From Nocardia cerradoensis NBRC 101014 (GTDB taxonomy: Bacteria > Actinomycetota > Actinomycetes > Mycobacteriales > Mycobacteriaceae): 64,000 nucleotides of DNA. Where the stretch lies: contig NZ_BAFW01000388.1 of NCBI RefSeq assembly GCF_000308535.1, positions 62,001 to 126,000 on the forward strand, written 5' to 3'. This document shows, piece after piece, positions 1 to 8,373 of the stretch. Under the pieces are notes generated by a model. It searched no databases. It saw only the letters and a program-made list of their open reading frames with translations, and was not told the DNA's origin. Each line of letters opens with the position of its first letter. Positions within the stretch are counted from its first letter, which is position 1. The translations under genes and the position numbers were made by a program.

Positions 1-423
1 GAGGCCGGCCGCCGCGCCCTGACCCCGCTCGCCCTGGTGGTCACCGCCGTCATGGCCACCGACCTGGTGTTCGCCATCGACTCGGTGCCCGCGGTCTACG
101 GCGTCACCGGCGACCCGTACCTGGTGTTCGCCACCAACGCCTTCGCCCTGCTGGGGCTGCGCGCCCTCTACTTCGTCCTGCAGGCGGTTCTGGCGCGCCT
201 CGTCCACCTCGCCTACGGCCTGGCGGTGATCCTCGGCTTCATCGGCGTCAAACTCGTGCTGCACTGGGCACACGGTTACTGGGATTGGCTGCCGGAGATC
301 CCCACCGCCGCCTCCCTGCTGGTGATCGTGGTGGTGCTCGGCGCGGTGACCGTGACCAGCCTGCTGGCCACCCGGGGGGAGAAGGACGGCGACTCCGCCA
401 CCGTCGACACTCCCGCTCGATAG
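1..423 (+). CDS. TerC family integral membrane protein, C-terminal part
   Basis: The reading frame is already open at base 1, so the N-terminus lies outside the window; about 140 residues remain. The segment ATDLVFAIDSVPAV is a hallmark of TerC/Alx proteins, whose acidic transmembrane residues are linked to metal ion (Mn) export or tellurite resistance. Three further hydrophobic segments follow (around FALLGLRALYFVL, LAYGLAVILGFIGVKLVL and SLLVIVVVLGAVTV), then a short hydrophilic tail. The family identification is firm. The transported ion cannot be told from sequence. Confidence 0.85.
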   Translation, partial: EAGRRALTPLALVVTAVMATDLVFAIDSVPAVYGVTGDPYLVFATNAFALLGLRALYFVLQAVLARLVHLAYGLAVILGFIGVKLVLHWAHGYWDWLPEIPTAASLLVIVVVLGAVTVTSLLATRGEKDGDSATVDTPAR

Positions 424-443
424 GAAGCACGCGGGCACCGGAG

Positions 444-998
444 TTGTCCCGCACCGAAAATCCGACATACCGTGGGCCGGTGCTGTCCCGCTTCCGGCGT
501 ATCGATCCGGTCCGCACTCGGCGCGCCGCCGATGCGCTGCGATTGCCGGAGGCCGTCTTCAAGACCTGCCCCTGCCAGCCGCGAGATGTGGTGGAAACCG
601 GTCTGCGGCATTGGTTGCGGTGCTGCGGTGCGGCAATGGCCGACGACCAGGTGATCGGAATGCCGTCCCATGCCGTGGACGAGGCATGGCACGGTTTGAT
701 CCTGTGCACCGGGCGATATCGCGACTTCTGCGATGCCTCGTACGGCCGGTTCCTGCACCATTTCCCCGAGGGAGACGGCTACGGCGGCGGCAGCGGTGTG
801 CCGATGGCGACTCAGCTCGGACGCACCGTCGTCGCCTGGTCCATGGTCGCCGCCCCAGGCGAGAAGTGCGTGCTGTGGGATCTGGATGCCGTTGTGGGAG
901 TGGAGAATCCGTGGGGCGTGCCGCCGGAGCGGGTCGCCGAGGTGGAAACCGCCCTGGGTGAGATCGCCGGGGGCGCACCGCACCGCTCCCCTGGGTAG
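444..998 (+). CDS. GRDP-like conserved hypothetical protein
   Basis: Encodes about 184 residues if it starts at TTG 444; GTG 480 is an alternative, and the frame also runs open upstream into terC. The stretch MPSHAVDEAWHGLILCTGRYRDFC followed by GRFLHH resembles the VDxxWH...Y..FC...HH signature of glycine-rich-domain-containing (GRDP) proteins, a family of unclear function. It lies 20 bases after terC on the same strand, so co-transcription is possible. The His/Cys-rich motif could bind a metal, but that is inference. Start and function are both uncertain. Confidence 0.6.
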   Translation: MSRTENPTYRGPVLSRFRRIDPVRTRRAADALRLPEAVFKTCPCQPRDVVETGLRHWLRCCGAAMADDQVIGMPSHAVDEAWHGLILCTGRYRDFCDASYGRFLHHFPEGDGYGGGSGVPMATQLGRTVVAWSMVAAPGEKCVLWDLDAVVGVENPWGVPPERVAEVETALGEIAGGAPHRSPG

Positions 999-1218
999 CG
1001 GCGGGCCGGATCCGCCCCGGGCGCTCTGCCCGGAGACAGTGACCGCCATGCCGGTCGGCGACCGCGAATCGGTGAACCGGTTGTTGCGCAGCCCCGGCTG
1101 CGATCCGGCCGGTTGCTCCCGCCCGAAAGCGTGATAGCCCGCTCGGCGCAACGGTGCCATGATCGATGGCAGGAGCCCGGTCGCGGGCGTGCCGGGCGTT
1201 TCGCATGGTGGTGACGCT

Positions 1219-2127
1219 ATGGACGTTGCGACGTTTGCCGCATTCATCGTGGGGGCCGGGGCGGTGTGTGTCGGAGTCGCGTTCGGGACCGGATTGCGGG
1301 TGGTGCAGCAGTACGAGCGCGGGCTGGTGTTCCGGTTCGGGCGGGTGCGGGCGGTGCGTAAACCGGGGTTGCGGGTGCTCATTCCGTTCGTGGACAAGAT
1401 GCGCAAGGTGCCGATGCAGGTCGTGACGATGCCGGTGCCGGGCCAGGAGGGCATCACGCGTGACAACGTGACCGTGCGGGTCGACGCCGTGGTGTACTTC
1501 CGGGTGATCGACCCGACGCAGGCGGTGATCGAGGTCCAGGACTATCTGTTCGCCGTGGAGCAGGTGGCGCAGACGTCGCTGCGCTCGATCATCGGCAAGA
1601 GCGAACTCGACGATCTGCTGTCCAACCGCGAACAGTTGAACAAGGGCCTGGAGTTGATGATCGACAGCCCGGCCCTCGCCTGGGGCGTGCACATCGACCG
1701 GGTGGAGATCAAGGATGTGGCGCTGCCGGAGTCGCTGAAACGGTCGATGTCGCGGCAGGCGGAGGCCGAGCGCGAACGCCGCGCCCGCGTCATCACCGCC
1801 GAGGGCGAGCTCCAGGCCTCGCGCAAGCTGACCGACGCCGCCGAACGCATGGCGACCGCCCCGGCCGCGTTGCAGTTGCGACTGCTCCAAACCGTCGTCG
1901 AGGTTGCGGCAGAGAAGAATTCGACGCTGGTCCTCCCGTTCCCGGTGGAGCTGCTGCGTTTCCTGGAACGATCGACGCCCGCGGAAGCGAGCGCGCCGCC
2001 GGCCGACACTTCCACCGAGACCGAGAACACCGCCGATGCCACCCCGGACCCGAGACCACTACGTGTCCAACCGCCCTGGACCGAGGCGGCACGGACACCG
2101 CAGCAGAACCCGGCCCATCCGGAGTGA
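1219..2127 (+). CDS. SPFH/stomatin (slipin) family membrane protein
   Basis: A 302-residue protein starting at ATG 1219 (MDVATF). Residues 5-25 form one hydrophobic anchor. An SPFH (prohibitin-homology) domain follows, with the typical slipin stretches QQYERGLVFRFGRV, GLRVLIPFVD, RDNVTVRVDAVVYFRV and TSLRSIIGKSELDDLL. The region SMSRQAEAERERRARVITAEGE is the usual heptad-rich helix used for oligomerisation. The last 40 residues are a Pro/Ala/Thr-rich tail. Such proteins build membrane microdomain scaffolds, often with an NfeD-type protease partner. No NfeD gene is adjacent here. Confidence 0.9.
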   Translation: MDVATFAAFIVGAGAVCVGVAFGTGLRVVQQYERGLVFRFGRVRAVRKPGLRVLIPFVDKMRKVPMQVVTMPVPGQEGITRDNVTVRVDAVVYFRVIDPTQAVIEVQDYLFAVEQVAQTSLRSIIGKSELDDLLSNREQLNKGLELMIDSPALAWGVHIDRVEIKDVALPESLKRSMSRQAEAERERRARVITAEGELQASRKLTDAAERMATAPAALQLRLLQTVVEVAAEKNSTLVLPFPVELLRFLERSTPAEASAPPADTSTETENTADATPDPRPLRVQPPWTEAARTPQQNPAHPE

Positions 2128-2247
2128 ATGCCGCAGTCTCCTGCCGCTGCGGCATGTGATCAGGTGCGAGGCATTCACACGCGGGACGGAGCGCTCGCCG
2201 CGCCACCCGGGAGCGGCGAGCCGGACTACGCTTCGCGCGAAAGCCCC

Positions 2248-4011
2248 CTACGTCAGCTTCACCCGCGCGGCCACGAAGCGGTGCAGGGCCGGGGCCAGTC
2301 GACTGAAGTGGTACTGCAGGTGGGCTTCCGGGGTGACGGGGACGATGTCGCGGTGGCGTTCCACGGCGCGCACGATGCGGTCGGCGACCTTCTCCGGGCC
2401 GTAGCCGCGCTTGCGGTACAGCGCGTCGTAGCGGGCCTGCTTCGCGGCCTCGGCGTCGTCGGACAGGCCCGAGAACTTCGTTGTCGCAACGATATTCGTG
2501 TGCACGATGCCGGGGCAGATGGTGTGCACCTCGATACCCTGGCCGGCCAGTTCGGCGCGCAGGCAGTCGGAGAACATGAAGACCGCGGACTTGCTGGTCG
2601 AGTAGGCGCTGAAACCCTGCTGCGGGCTGTAGGCGGCCATGCTGGACAGGTTGACGATATGTCCGCCTAGTCCCCGCTCGGCCATGGCGGCGCCGAAGGT
2701 GCGGCAGCCGTTGATCACACCGCCGAGATTCACCCGCAGCACCCGGTCGAATTCGGCGGCGGAGGTGTCGAAGAAGTCTCCGGCTTGGCCGATGCCGGCG
2801 TTGTTGATCAGGATGTCGGGCACGCCGTGGGCGGCGATCACCGCGCTCGCGTGTTCGCTCATCGCCGCTTCGTCGGAGACGTCGACGGCGTAGGCGTGGG
2901 CACGGCCGCCGGCCGCGGTGATCAGTTCGACGGTCTCCTTGGCGGCATCCGGATTCAGATCCGACAGGACGATCTCGGCGCCGCGACGAGCGAAGGCCAG
3001 CGCCGTTTCCCGGCCGATACCGCTGCCGCCCCCGGTGATCACGACCAGCCGATCCGTGAACGGCCCGGCCTGCGCGCCGACCTCCGCGCGGCGCAGCGTG
3101 CGCGGATACTCACCGGTGTCGACGGCCGTGGCGAGTTCGGTGGCCGAGGTGGCCAGCAGCTCCGGATGGGAGAACGGCAGCCAGTGCCCTCCCGCGATCT
3201 CGCGCCGGAACAGCCGGTCGGTCCACTTCGATGTGTCGTCGTAGCCGGCCGGGCGCACCGCGATGTCGCGGCGGGCGATGATCAGCTGCACCGGAACCTC
3301 GGTGTGCCGCTCGCGCGGGCCGAGCATGCGCGGCAGGATGTTGGCGCGGTAGATCCGCATCCCGTCGAAGAAGTCCTGGCGGAACGCCGGGCCGAGTTTC
3401 ACGTTCTCCGGCGAGGTTTCGTTCATCAGCCCGATGAACCGCTTCCACACCTTCTCCGACGACAGCGGCCGCATCACCGCCTTGTTCAGGCCCGGGGTCA
3501 TGAACAGGAAGGTGTAGGCCGAGGAGAGCAACTGCGTGGCCGGCCCCCACACGGCGCCGCGGCCCATCCGATCGCGGGTCCACTTCGCCAGGTGGTCGAG
3601 GTTCGGGCCGGACACCGAGGTGAACGAGGCCACCCGGGTGGCGGCCTGCGGTTCGCATACCGCCTCCCACACCTGGACCGAACCCCAGTCGTGGGCGAGG
3701 ACGTGCACCGGCCGGTCCGGGCTCACCGCGTCGGCGACCGCGTAGAAGTCGGAGGCGAAGCGGTCCAGGCCGTAGTCCTCGGTGCGGTCGGTGCGGGTGG
3801 AGCGGCCGTGACCGCGGGTGTCGTAGGCGACGACGTGAAAACGCCCGGACAGCTTGGGAATTACGCGATCCCACAGGTGATGGTCGTCGGGCCAGCCGTG
3901 TACGAGCAGCATGGTCGGCGCTGCGGGATCGCCGTATTCGTAGACGGCGATATCGAATTCACCGTTGCGGACGAAGTGTTCGGAGTCCGGAACGGGGGCG
4001 GTGTCGGTCAC
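2248..4011 (-). CDS. ephD: EphD-like fusion: alpha/beta hydrolase (epoxide hydrolase type) plus SDR
   Basis: A 587-residue two-domain protein. Residues 15-300 are an alpha/beta hydrolase of epoxide-hydrolase type, with oxyanion motif VHGWPD, nucleophile Asp in AHDWGS (about residue 108) and late His in GGHWLPF. From about residue 320 there is a classical short-chain dehydrogenase with NAD(P) motif TGGGSGIG (about 324), NNAG, and catalytic YSTSK (Tyr about 470, Lys about 474). Order and length match M. tuberculosis EphD (Rv2214c), which I recall being linked to mycolic acid metabolism. It is the last gene of a three-gene operon, 30 bases after the oxidoreductase. The substrate is not known from sequence. 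Confidence 0.85.
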   Translation of the reverse strand: MTDTAPVPDSEHFVRNGEFDIAVYEYGDPAAPTMLLVHGWPDDHHLWDRVIPKLSGRFHVVAYDTRGHGRSTRTDRTEDYGLDRFASDFYAVADAVSPDRPVHVLAHDWGSVQVWEAVCEPQAATRVASFTSVSGPNLDHLAKWTRDRMGRGAVWGPATQLLSSAYTFLFMTPGLNKAVMRPLSSEKVWKRFIGLMNETSPENVKLGPAFRQDFFDGMRIYRANILPRMLGPRERHTEVPVQLIIARRDIAVRPAGYDDTSKWTDRLFRREIAGGHWLPFSHPELLATSATELATAVDTGEYPRTLRRAEVGAQAGPFTDRLVVITGGGSGIGRETALAFARRGAEIVLSDLNPDAAKETVELITAAGGRAHAYAVDVSDEAAMSEHASAVIAAHGVPDILINNAGIGQAGDFFDTSAAEFDRVLRVNLGGVINGCRTFGAAMAERGLGGHIVNLSSMAAYSPQQGFSAYSTSKSAVFMFSDCLRAELAGQGIEVHTICPGIVHTNIVATTKFSGLSDDAEAAKQARYDALYRKRGYGPEKVADRIVRAVERHRDIVPVTPEAHLQYHFSRLAPALHRFVAARVKLT

Positions 4012-4041
4012 GAGAATCTCCTCGGAGAGGGCAAGTGGATG

Positions 4042-5151
4042 TCAGAGGTCGAGCACCAAACGCTCACCGGCGCAGCGTGATACGCAGATGAGCAGTTCCC
4101 CGTCGGCGCGCTCGCCGGGGGTGAGGACGGTGTCGCGGTGGTCGGGCTGTCCGTCGAGCACCCGGACCTTGCAGGTGCGGCAGAAACCCTGCCGGCACGA
4201 GTAGGCGATATCGGGCCGCACGCGCAGCACTTCGTCGAGCACCGAGCGGTCGGCGGGAATGTCGAGCACCTCACCGGTGCGGGCGAGTTCGACGCGGAAC
4301 GGCTTTCCGTCGACCACCGGCGCGGCGGAGAAGCGCTCGGAATACAGTTCCACGCCGGGCATGTCGCGCACCGCCGCGGCGATAGCCGAGGTCATCGGGA
4401 CCGGTCCGCAGCAGTAGACCGAGGTGTCGACGCCGACGCCGGGCAGCAGATCCGCCGCCGTCGGCAGACCTCCGTCGTCGTCGGTACGCACCGTCACCCG
4501 GCTGCCGAAGGATTCGATGTCGGCGAGGAACGGGATGGTGTCGCGACTGCGGCCGGTGTAGACCATGGTCCAGTCCACGCCCAGCCGATGCGCCATCCGC
4601 ACCATCGGCAGGATCGGCGTGATCCCGATGCCGCCCGCGACGAAATGCACACGGGCGGCGGAGGATCCGTGGCCGGGCAGGACGAACGGGAAGGCGTTGC
4701 GGGGCCCGCGGATCGTGACTTCGGCGCCGACCCCGAGTTCGTCGTGCACCTCGACCGAACCACCGAGCCCGCCCGGTATCCGGCGCACCGCGACCCGATA
4801 GTGATACCGATCGGCGGGGTCACCGCACAGCGAGTACTGCCGCAACCGGCCCGAGGGCAGTTCCAGGTCCAGATGGGCGCCCGGTCGCCAGGTCGGCAGC
4901 GCGCTGCCGTCGGTGGCGCGCAGCACCAGGCTCACCACGTCGGCGTCGTGGGCCTCGATCCGCCGCTCGACCACCCGCACGCGCAGCCGGCCGCTGTCGA
5001 CCGCGCCGGTCACCGGACGCCGGTGGATCAGCGACGCCCACCGCATCCGCGCCTCGGCGACCGCGCCGATGATGCGGATCGGCCGGTCCGAACCGTGCCC
5101 GCCGTAGAGGTCGGGCGGTAGTTCGGCGGGGACGGACCTGCGGGTCGTCAC
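4042..5151 (-). CDS. PDR/VanB-type flavin and 2Fe-2S oxidoreductase
   Basis: A 369-residue reductase starting at GTG 5151; the codon overlaps the upstream stop as GTGA, which points to translational coupling. The flavin-binding motif is RQYSLCGDP. The NAD(P)-binding half has GGIGITPILPM. The C-terminal plant-type ferredoxin domain has the CRQGFCRTC cluster ligands and a later Cys in LLICVSRC. Such proteins pass electrons from NAD(P)H to oxygenases or di-iron enzymes. Lying between a di-iron-like hydrolase and the EphD-like protein, it is the likely electron donor of this operon. Confidence 0.85.
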   Translation of the reverse strand: MTTRRSVPAELPPDLYGGHGSDRPIRIIGAVAEARMRWASLIHRRPVTGAVDSGRLRVRVVERRIEAHDADVVSLVLRATDGSALPTWRPGAHLDLELPSGRLRQYSLCGDPADRYHYRVAVRRIPGGLGGSVEVHDELGVGAEVTIRGPRNAFPFVLPGHGSSAARVHFVAGGIGITPILPMVRMAHRLGVDWTMVYTGRSRDTIPFLADIESFGSRVTVRTDDDGGLPTAADLLPGVGVDTSVYCCGPVPMTSAIAAAVRDMPGVELYSERFSAAPVVDGKPFRVELARTGEVLDIPADRSVLDEVLRVRPDIAYSCRQGFCRTCKVRVLDGQPDHRDTVLTPGERADGELLICVSRCAGERLVLDL

Positions 5152-6050
5152 GACGCGAGTGCCTGTGCCGCAGGCGATTTCGCCAGATACGCGACGGCCT
5201 GCGCGGTCGATCCGACCGAGGCCGGGGTGTATCCGGGCTTGGCCACCGACAGCGCCGACCACAGCAGCGAGGGAATTCCGGGCAGCGCACCCCGCCACAT
5301 CGCACCGAGGGCCTTGCCCACGATGCGCGGATACCCCATATTCGGCAGCTCGGTGTCCTGGTGCACCAGGTACTTCGTGCCACGCAGCAGCAACGCCACG
5401 AAGATCGGGAAGGTGATCGCCATCAGCGTGCAGCGGCGCAGGTAGCCGACCTCGAAATATGCGGCGACATCGTGCGCCACGAAGCGGTGTTCGACCTCTT
5501 CGGCACCGTGCCAGCGATACAGGTCGAGCATGTTCGGCGCGGCGTCGAACCGCTCCAGATCGGCGTTGATGATCCAGTCGCCGAGGAAGGCGAAGAAATG
5601 CTCGAGGGTGGCGATGAAACCCAGCCGTTCGACGAGGGTCTGGAACTCCTCGCGCGGCGTCTGCCCGTCCCGCGGCCCCAGCGCCTTGCGGAAGATGTAT
5701 TCCATCTGCCGCGCGTAGTTGTCGACGTCGACGCCGTGGGCGCGGAAGACCTGCTGCAGCGAATCGTTGTGGGTTTCGGCATGCATGGCTTCCTGCCCCA
5801 TGAAGCCGATGACCTGTTCGCGCAGCTTCTCGTCCTTGATCAGCGGCAGCGCCTCGGAGAAGGTCTGGATGAACATCCGCTCGCCCTCGGGAAGCAGCAG
5901 GTTGAGCGAGTTGAACACATGCGAGGCGATGGGTTCGGCGGCCAGCCAGTGCAGGGGCGTGGCTCGCCAGTCGAACTGCACGTTGCGCGCGTGCAGCGCC
6001 ACCTCACCGGGATCGCCCACGCCACGATTGCGCATGGGAAGTAACTTCAT
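5148..6050 (-). CDS. Predicted metal-dependent hydrolase, ferritin-like di-iron fold (PF10118 type)
   Basis: A 300-residue protein. Carboxylate/His motifs are spaced as in di-iron four-helix proteins: MGQEAMHAETH, LEHFFAF and HGAEEVEHRFVAHD. This matches the family annotated as predicted metal-dependent hydrolase (DUF2236/PF10118 neighbourhood). It begins the operon that continues with a 2Fe-2S reductase and EphD-like protein, and a perfect 7-bp inverted repeat lies 52 bases upstream. Next to a ferredoxin-type reductase, an oxygen-activating di-iron desaturase or hydroxylase is as plausible as a hydrolase; that is inference. Confidence 0.8.
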   Translation of the reverse strand: MKLLPMRNRGVGDPGEVALHARNVQFDWRATPLHWLAAEPIASHVFNSLNLLLPEGERMFIQTFSEALPLIKDEKLREQVIGFMGQEAMHAETHNDSLQQVFRAHGVDVDNYARQMEYIFRKALGPRDGQTPREEFQTLVERLGFIATLEHFFAFLGDWIINADLERFDAAPNMLDLYRWHGAEEVEHRFVAHDVAAYFEVGYLRRCTLMAITFPIFVALLLRGTKYLVHQDTELPNMGYPRIVGKALGAMWRGALPGIPSLLWSALSVAKPGYTPASVGSTAQAVAYLAKSPAAQALAS

Positions 6051-6101
6051 CGGTACTCCTGGTCGTCATCTCGGCCATCGGTTCCGGCAGCACCGGCACC
6101 G

Positions 6102-6121
6102 TTGCTACAGCAGCGTAGCAA
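6102..6121. promoter_or_regulatory. Perfect inverted repeat, likely operator
   Basis: TTGCTAC, six bases, GTAGCAA: a perfect 7-bp inverted repeat 52 bases upstream of the metal-dependent hydrolase start and downstream of the end of the lipoprotein gene. Its size and symmetry suit a TetR-type repressor site. The remaining bases of the 6051-6178 gap show nothing else. Confidence 0.55.
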
Positions 6122-6178
6122 TTATCGGACGGTAAGCGACACCTTGAGTACCACATAAATTCTGACCGCCGGAGCGGA

Positions 6179-6640
6179 TCAGCGCGGGGTTCTCGGCCAG
6201 GTGTAGGTGTGGCCGTCGGCATCCACCGTGGTCACCTTGGTGAAGACATTGCCCGGCCGCGCGACGTCGGTCAGCGTGAGATGCACTTTTTTGGTGACGT
6301 ACTTGCCGGCGGCACAGTTGGGATCGCAGGTGTTCTCCCGCTCGACTCCGTCGCCCTGCGCCTGGTCCGGCCCCCAGCTCTGCCACACGATCTGTTCGAC
6401 CTGGGCGCCCAGATCGGCGCAGGCGAGGATCATGTTCTCCGGCCGGACCGCCGGCTTACTGAAGGAACAGTCGATAACTTCCGGGACCGTACCGGTGGTG
6501 GTCGCCTTCGGCGCGACCGAGTCGGCCGGGCGGGCGTTGCCGGAGTCGGACGAGCCGCAGCCGGCCAGCATCAGCAGGGCGGCAGCCGCGGCCGCGCCGA
6601 ACAGCGGACGGCTGCCGCGCCGAATCGTGTCACCGTTCAT
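6179..6640 (-). CDS. Secreted lipoprotein, unknown function
   Basis: A 153-residue protein with a lipoprotein signal peptide: basic start (NGDTIRRGSRP), hydrophobic AAAAAALLM and lipobox LAGC, with Cys about residue 28 as lipidation site. A Ser/Ala/Thr-rich linker follows, then a small domain with paired cysteines (IDCSF, LACAD, CDPNCAAG) that may form disulphides outside the membrane. I do not recognise the mature domain. It is transcribed toward the hydrolase operon but is separated from it by the 6102 palindrome. The stretch 6641-6848 shows no gene. Confidence 0.75.
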   Translation of the reverse strand: MNGDTIRRGSRPLFGAAAAAALLMLAGCGSSDSGNARPADSVAPKATTTGTVPEVIDCSFSKPAVRPENMILACADLGAQVEQIVWQSWGPDQAQGDGVERENTCDPNCAAGKYVTKKVHLTLTDVARPGNVFTKVTTVDADGHTYTWPRTPR

Positions 6641-6848
6641 GTCAGTCCCCAGATCTCGTCGAACTCCACCCGCCGCCCGTGGGCGTGTCTCACAAACCTA
6701 GTGGATCGATTCGGCGGGCGGGCGCTCACAGCGCCTGGCGCACCTGCGCAATCCACAGCCCTCGCCAGACCGCCACGGTTCCGCCGGGAAACCCGGTACC
6801 GATTCCGGCCCGCGACCCGTCCGGGTCGAATTCACGGGGCCGGGCCGG

Positions 6849-7166
6849 CTACTCGCCCACCGTCGCGTCCGGATCGAGGTGATCCGTCGCCCACGCCCAG
6901 AGCGGTTCCAGCGCCCGCACGAGTTCGATTCCGGCCGTGGACAATTCGTAGGCCTTGTCGGCGCGTTTGACGATCACACCGGCGCCTTGCAGGGTCTGCA
7001 TGCGCACCGAGAGCATGCTCGAGGAGCAGTTGTCCATACGCCGGCGCAGTTCGAGGAAACCGAGCGGTCCCGGCGCCAGTTCCCAGACGACGCGCAGCAT
7101 CCAGCGCTGCCCCAGCAGTTCCATCGCCGCCTGCGGGCCGCCCCCGCGCTCTCTTGCACTTCTCAT
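6849..7166 (-). CDS. HxlR family winged-helix transcriptional regulator
   Basis: A 105-residue single-domain regulator. The fold is recognisable from LLGQRWMLRVVWELAPGPLGFLELRRRM, the helix region SSSMLSVRMQTLQGAGVI and wing segment YELSTAG. HxlR proteins act as dimers and often respond to oxidants or electrophiles; here one Cys (in DNCSSSM) lies just before the recognition helix. It is transcribed divergently from the SDR gene at 7218, with 51 bases between them, so it most likely controls that gene and itself. Confidence 0.85.
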   Translation of the reverse strand: MRSARERGGGPQAAMELLGQRWMLRVVWELAPGPLGFLELRRRMDNCSSSMLSVRMQTLQGAGVIVKRADKAYELSTAGIELVRALEPLWAWATDHLDPDATVGE

Positions 7167-7198
7167 TTCGAACCACCATAGTGATTCTGAAATAGAAG
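7159..7198. promoter_or_regulatory. Imperfect inverted repeat in the HxlR/SDR intergenic region
   Basis: CTTCTCATTTC (7159-7169) and GAAATAGAAG (7189-7198) are inverted copies apart from one extra base. One arm covers the HxlR start codon; the other is 20 bases upstream of the SDR start. The position fits an autoregulatory operator, but the match is imperfect. Confidence 0.3.
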
Positions 7199-7217
7199 CA
7201 ACGAGTGGGAGTACCGG

Positions 7218-7970
7218 GTGGATTCACAACGCATCGTGTTGATCACCGGCGCCTCCCGCGGTATCGGGGCGCAGACCGCCCGGATTCTCGCCGGGCGCGG
7301 CGATCACGTCGTGCTGAACTATCGCGAGAAGCGCAGGCGGGCAAGTGTTCTCGCCGATGCGATCGCGGCCGACGGCGGCGTGGCCACGCCGGTGGGCGCC
7401 GACCTGTCCGATCCCGAGGCGGCCGCGGCCATGATCGAGGAGATCCGCACCCGGTTCGGGCGGCTGGACGTGCTGATCCTCAATGCCTCCGGCGGGCTCG
7501 AACACGGCGCGGCGCCCGATTACGCCATGACGATCAACCGGGACGCCCAGGTGCGGCTGGTCCGGTTGGCACTGCCCCTGCTGGCCCCGGGTGCGCGCAT
7601 CGTGTTCGTCACCAGTCACCAGGCGCATTTCCACGGCCGCAAACCCACCCCGCCGGACTACGAGCCCATCGCGCTGAGCAAGCGGGCGGGCGAGGACGCG
7701 CTGCGCGCCATGGTCGGCGAATTCGATTCGCGCGGTATTGGTTTCACGGTCGTGTCGGGCGACATGATCGAGGGCACCATGATCGTGCGCCTGCTCGAAC
7801 GCCGCGATCCGGACGCGGTGGCGGCGCGAACCGAACACGGCGCGCTACCGACGATCGACGAGTTCGCGACCGCGATCGCCGATGCCACCACGGCCGACAC
7901 CGAGCCCGGCCACACCGTCTACGTCGGCGGGGCCGACTATCTGACCACCGCGCCCGATCCGGCTACCTGA
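7218..7970 (+). CDS. SDR family oxidoreductase with unusual active-site spacing
   Basis: A 250-residue Rossmann-fold dehydrogenase starting at GTG 7218 behind a GGGAG ribosome site. The cofactor motif TGASRGIG and NASGG (NNAG position) are clear, as is the catalytic-Ser region VTSHQ. The usual YxxxK is replaced by YEPIALSK: Tyr lies seven residues before the Lys, and Ile occupies the normal Tyr position. The enzyme may therefore use a shifted tyrosine or have weak activity. It is probably controlled by the divergent HxlR regulator. The substrate is unknown. Confidence 0.8.
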   Translation: MDSQRIVLITGASRGIGAQTARILAGRGDHVVLNYREKRRRASVLADAIAADGGVATPVGADLSDPEAAAAMIEEIRTRFGRLDVLILNASGGLEHGAAPDYAMTINRDAQVRLVRLALPLLAPGARIVFVTSHQAHFHGRKPTPPDYEPIALSKRAGEDALRAMVGEFDSRGIGFTVVSGDMIEGTMIVRLLERRDPDAVAARTEHGALPTIDEFATAIADATTADTEPGHTVYVGGADYLTTAPDPAT

Positions 7971-8046
7971 GCGCCGGATTCGGAGGCGATACCGCCACGG
8001 CCACGCTCCGACCCCTCGCTGCGAAGCGACCACCGTTCGCGGACGC

Positions 8047-8241
8047 TCACCCGTTGGCGTGGTCGAACCACCGGTACGGGATCGACCAATCCCATTCGGC
8101 CTCGGCCGCTTCGGCGTCGCGGTAGTCGTCCACGTGGCATTCGTTCAGGAAGACCGGAACCATCGCGCCGAATCCCGCACCCAGTGCGGACAATCCGTCC
8201 AGCACACAGCGCCACAGAGCGGACTTCTCGAGTCGGTGCAC
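8047..8241 (-). CDS. Small hypothetical protein with a strong ribosome binding site
   Basis: A 64-residue protein starting at GTG 8241. Upstream is AAGGAGGT, a full Shine-Dalgarno match, 8 bases from the start; this is the main reason to call it a gene. The sequence has an Ala/Gly-rich hydrophobic stretch (LDGLSALGAGFGAMVPVF) and an acidic, Trp-rich C-terminus (EAEWDWSIPYRWFDHANG). It follows the carboxylic acid reductase gene on the same strand after 132 bases, so it may be co-transcribed. I do not recognise a family. Confidence 0.6.
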   Translation of the reverse strand: MHRLEKSALWRCVLDGLSALGAGFGAMVPVFLNECHVDDYRDAEAAEAEWDWSIPYRWFDHANG

Positions 8242-8373
8242 CGGAATCGACCTCCTTGTCGCACTCGGCGAACACTCGGGGCGACGCGGTCACCCTCGGC
8301 CCTTCGCCGACCAACGCTGTGGGGCAAAACGGTACGCCCGGCAGGGCCCGGCCGTGTCCGGTTTCGGCAATCT

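Noticed and set aside
276..1890. Long minus-strand frames opposite terC, the GRDP-like gene and the SPFH gene
   Set aside because: Their products are rich in Arg, His and Pro with no domain; such frames are expected opposite real genes at this GC content.
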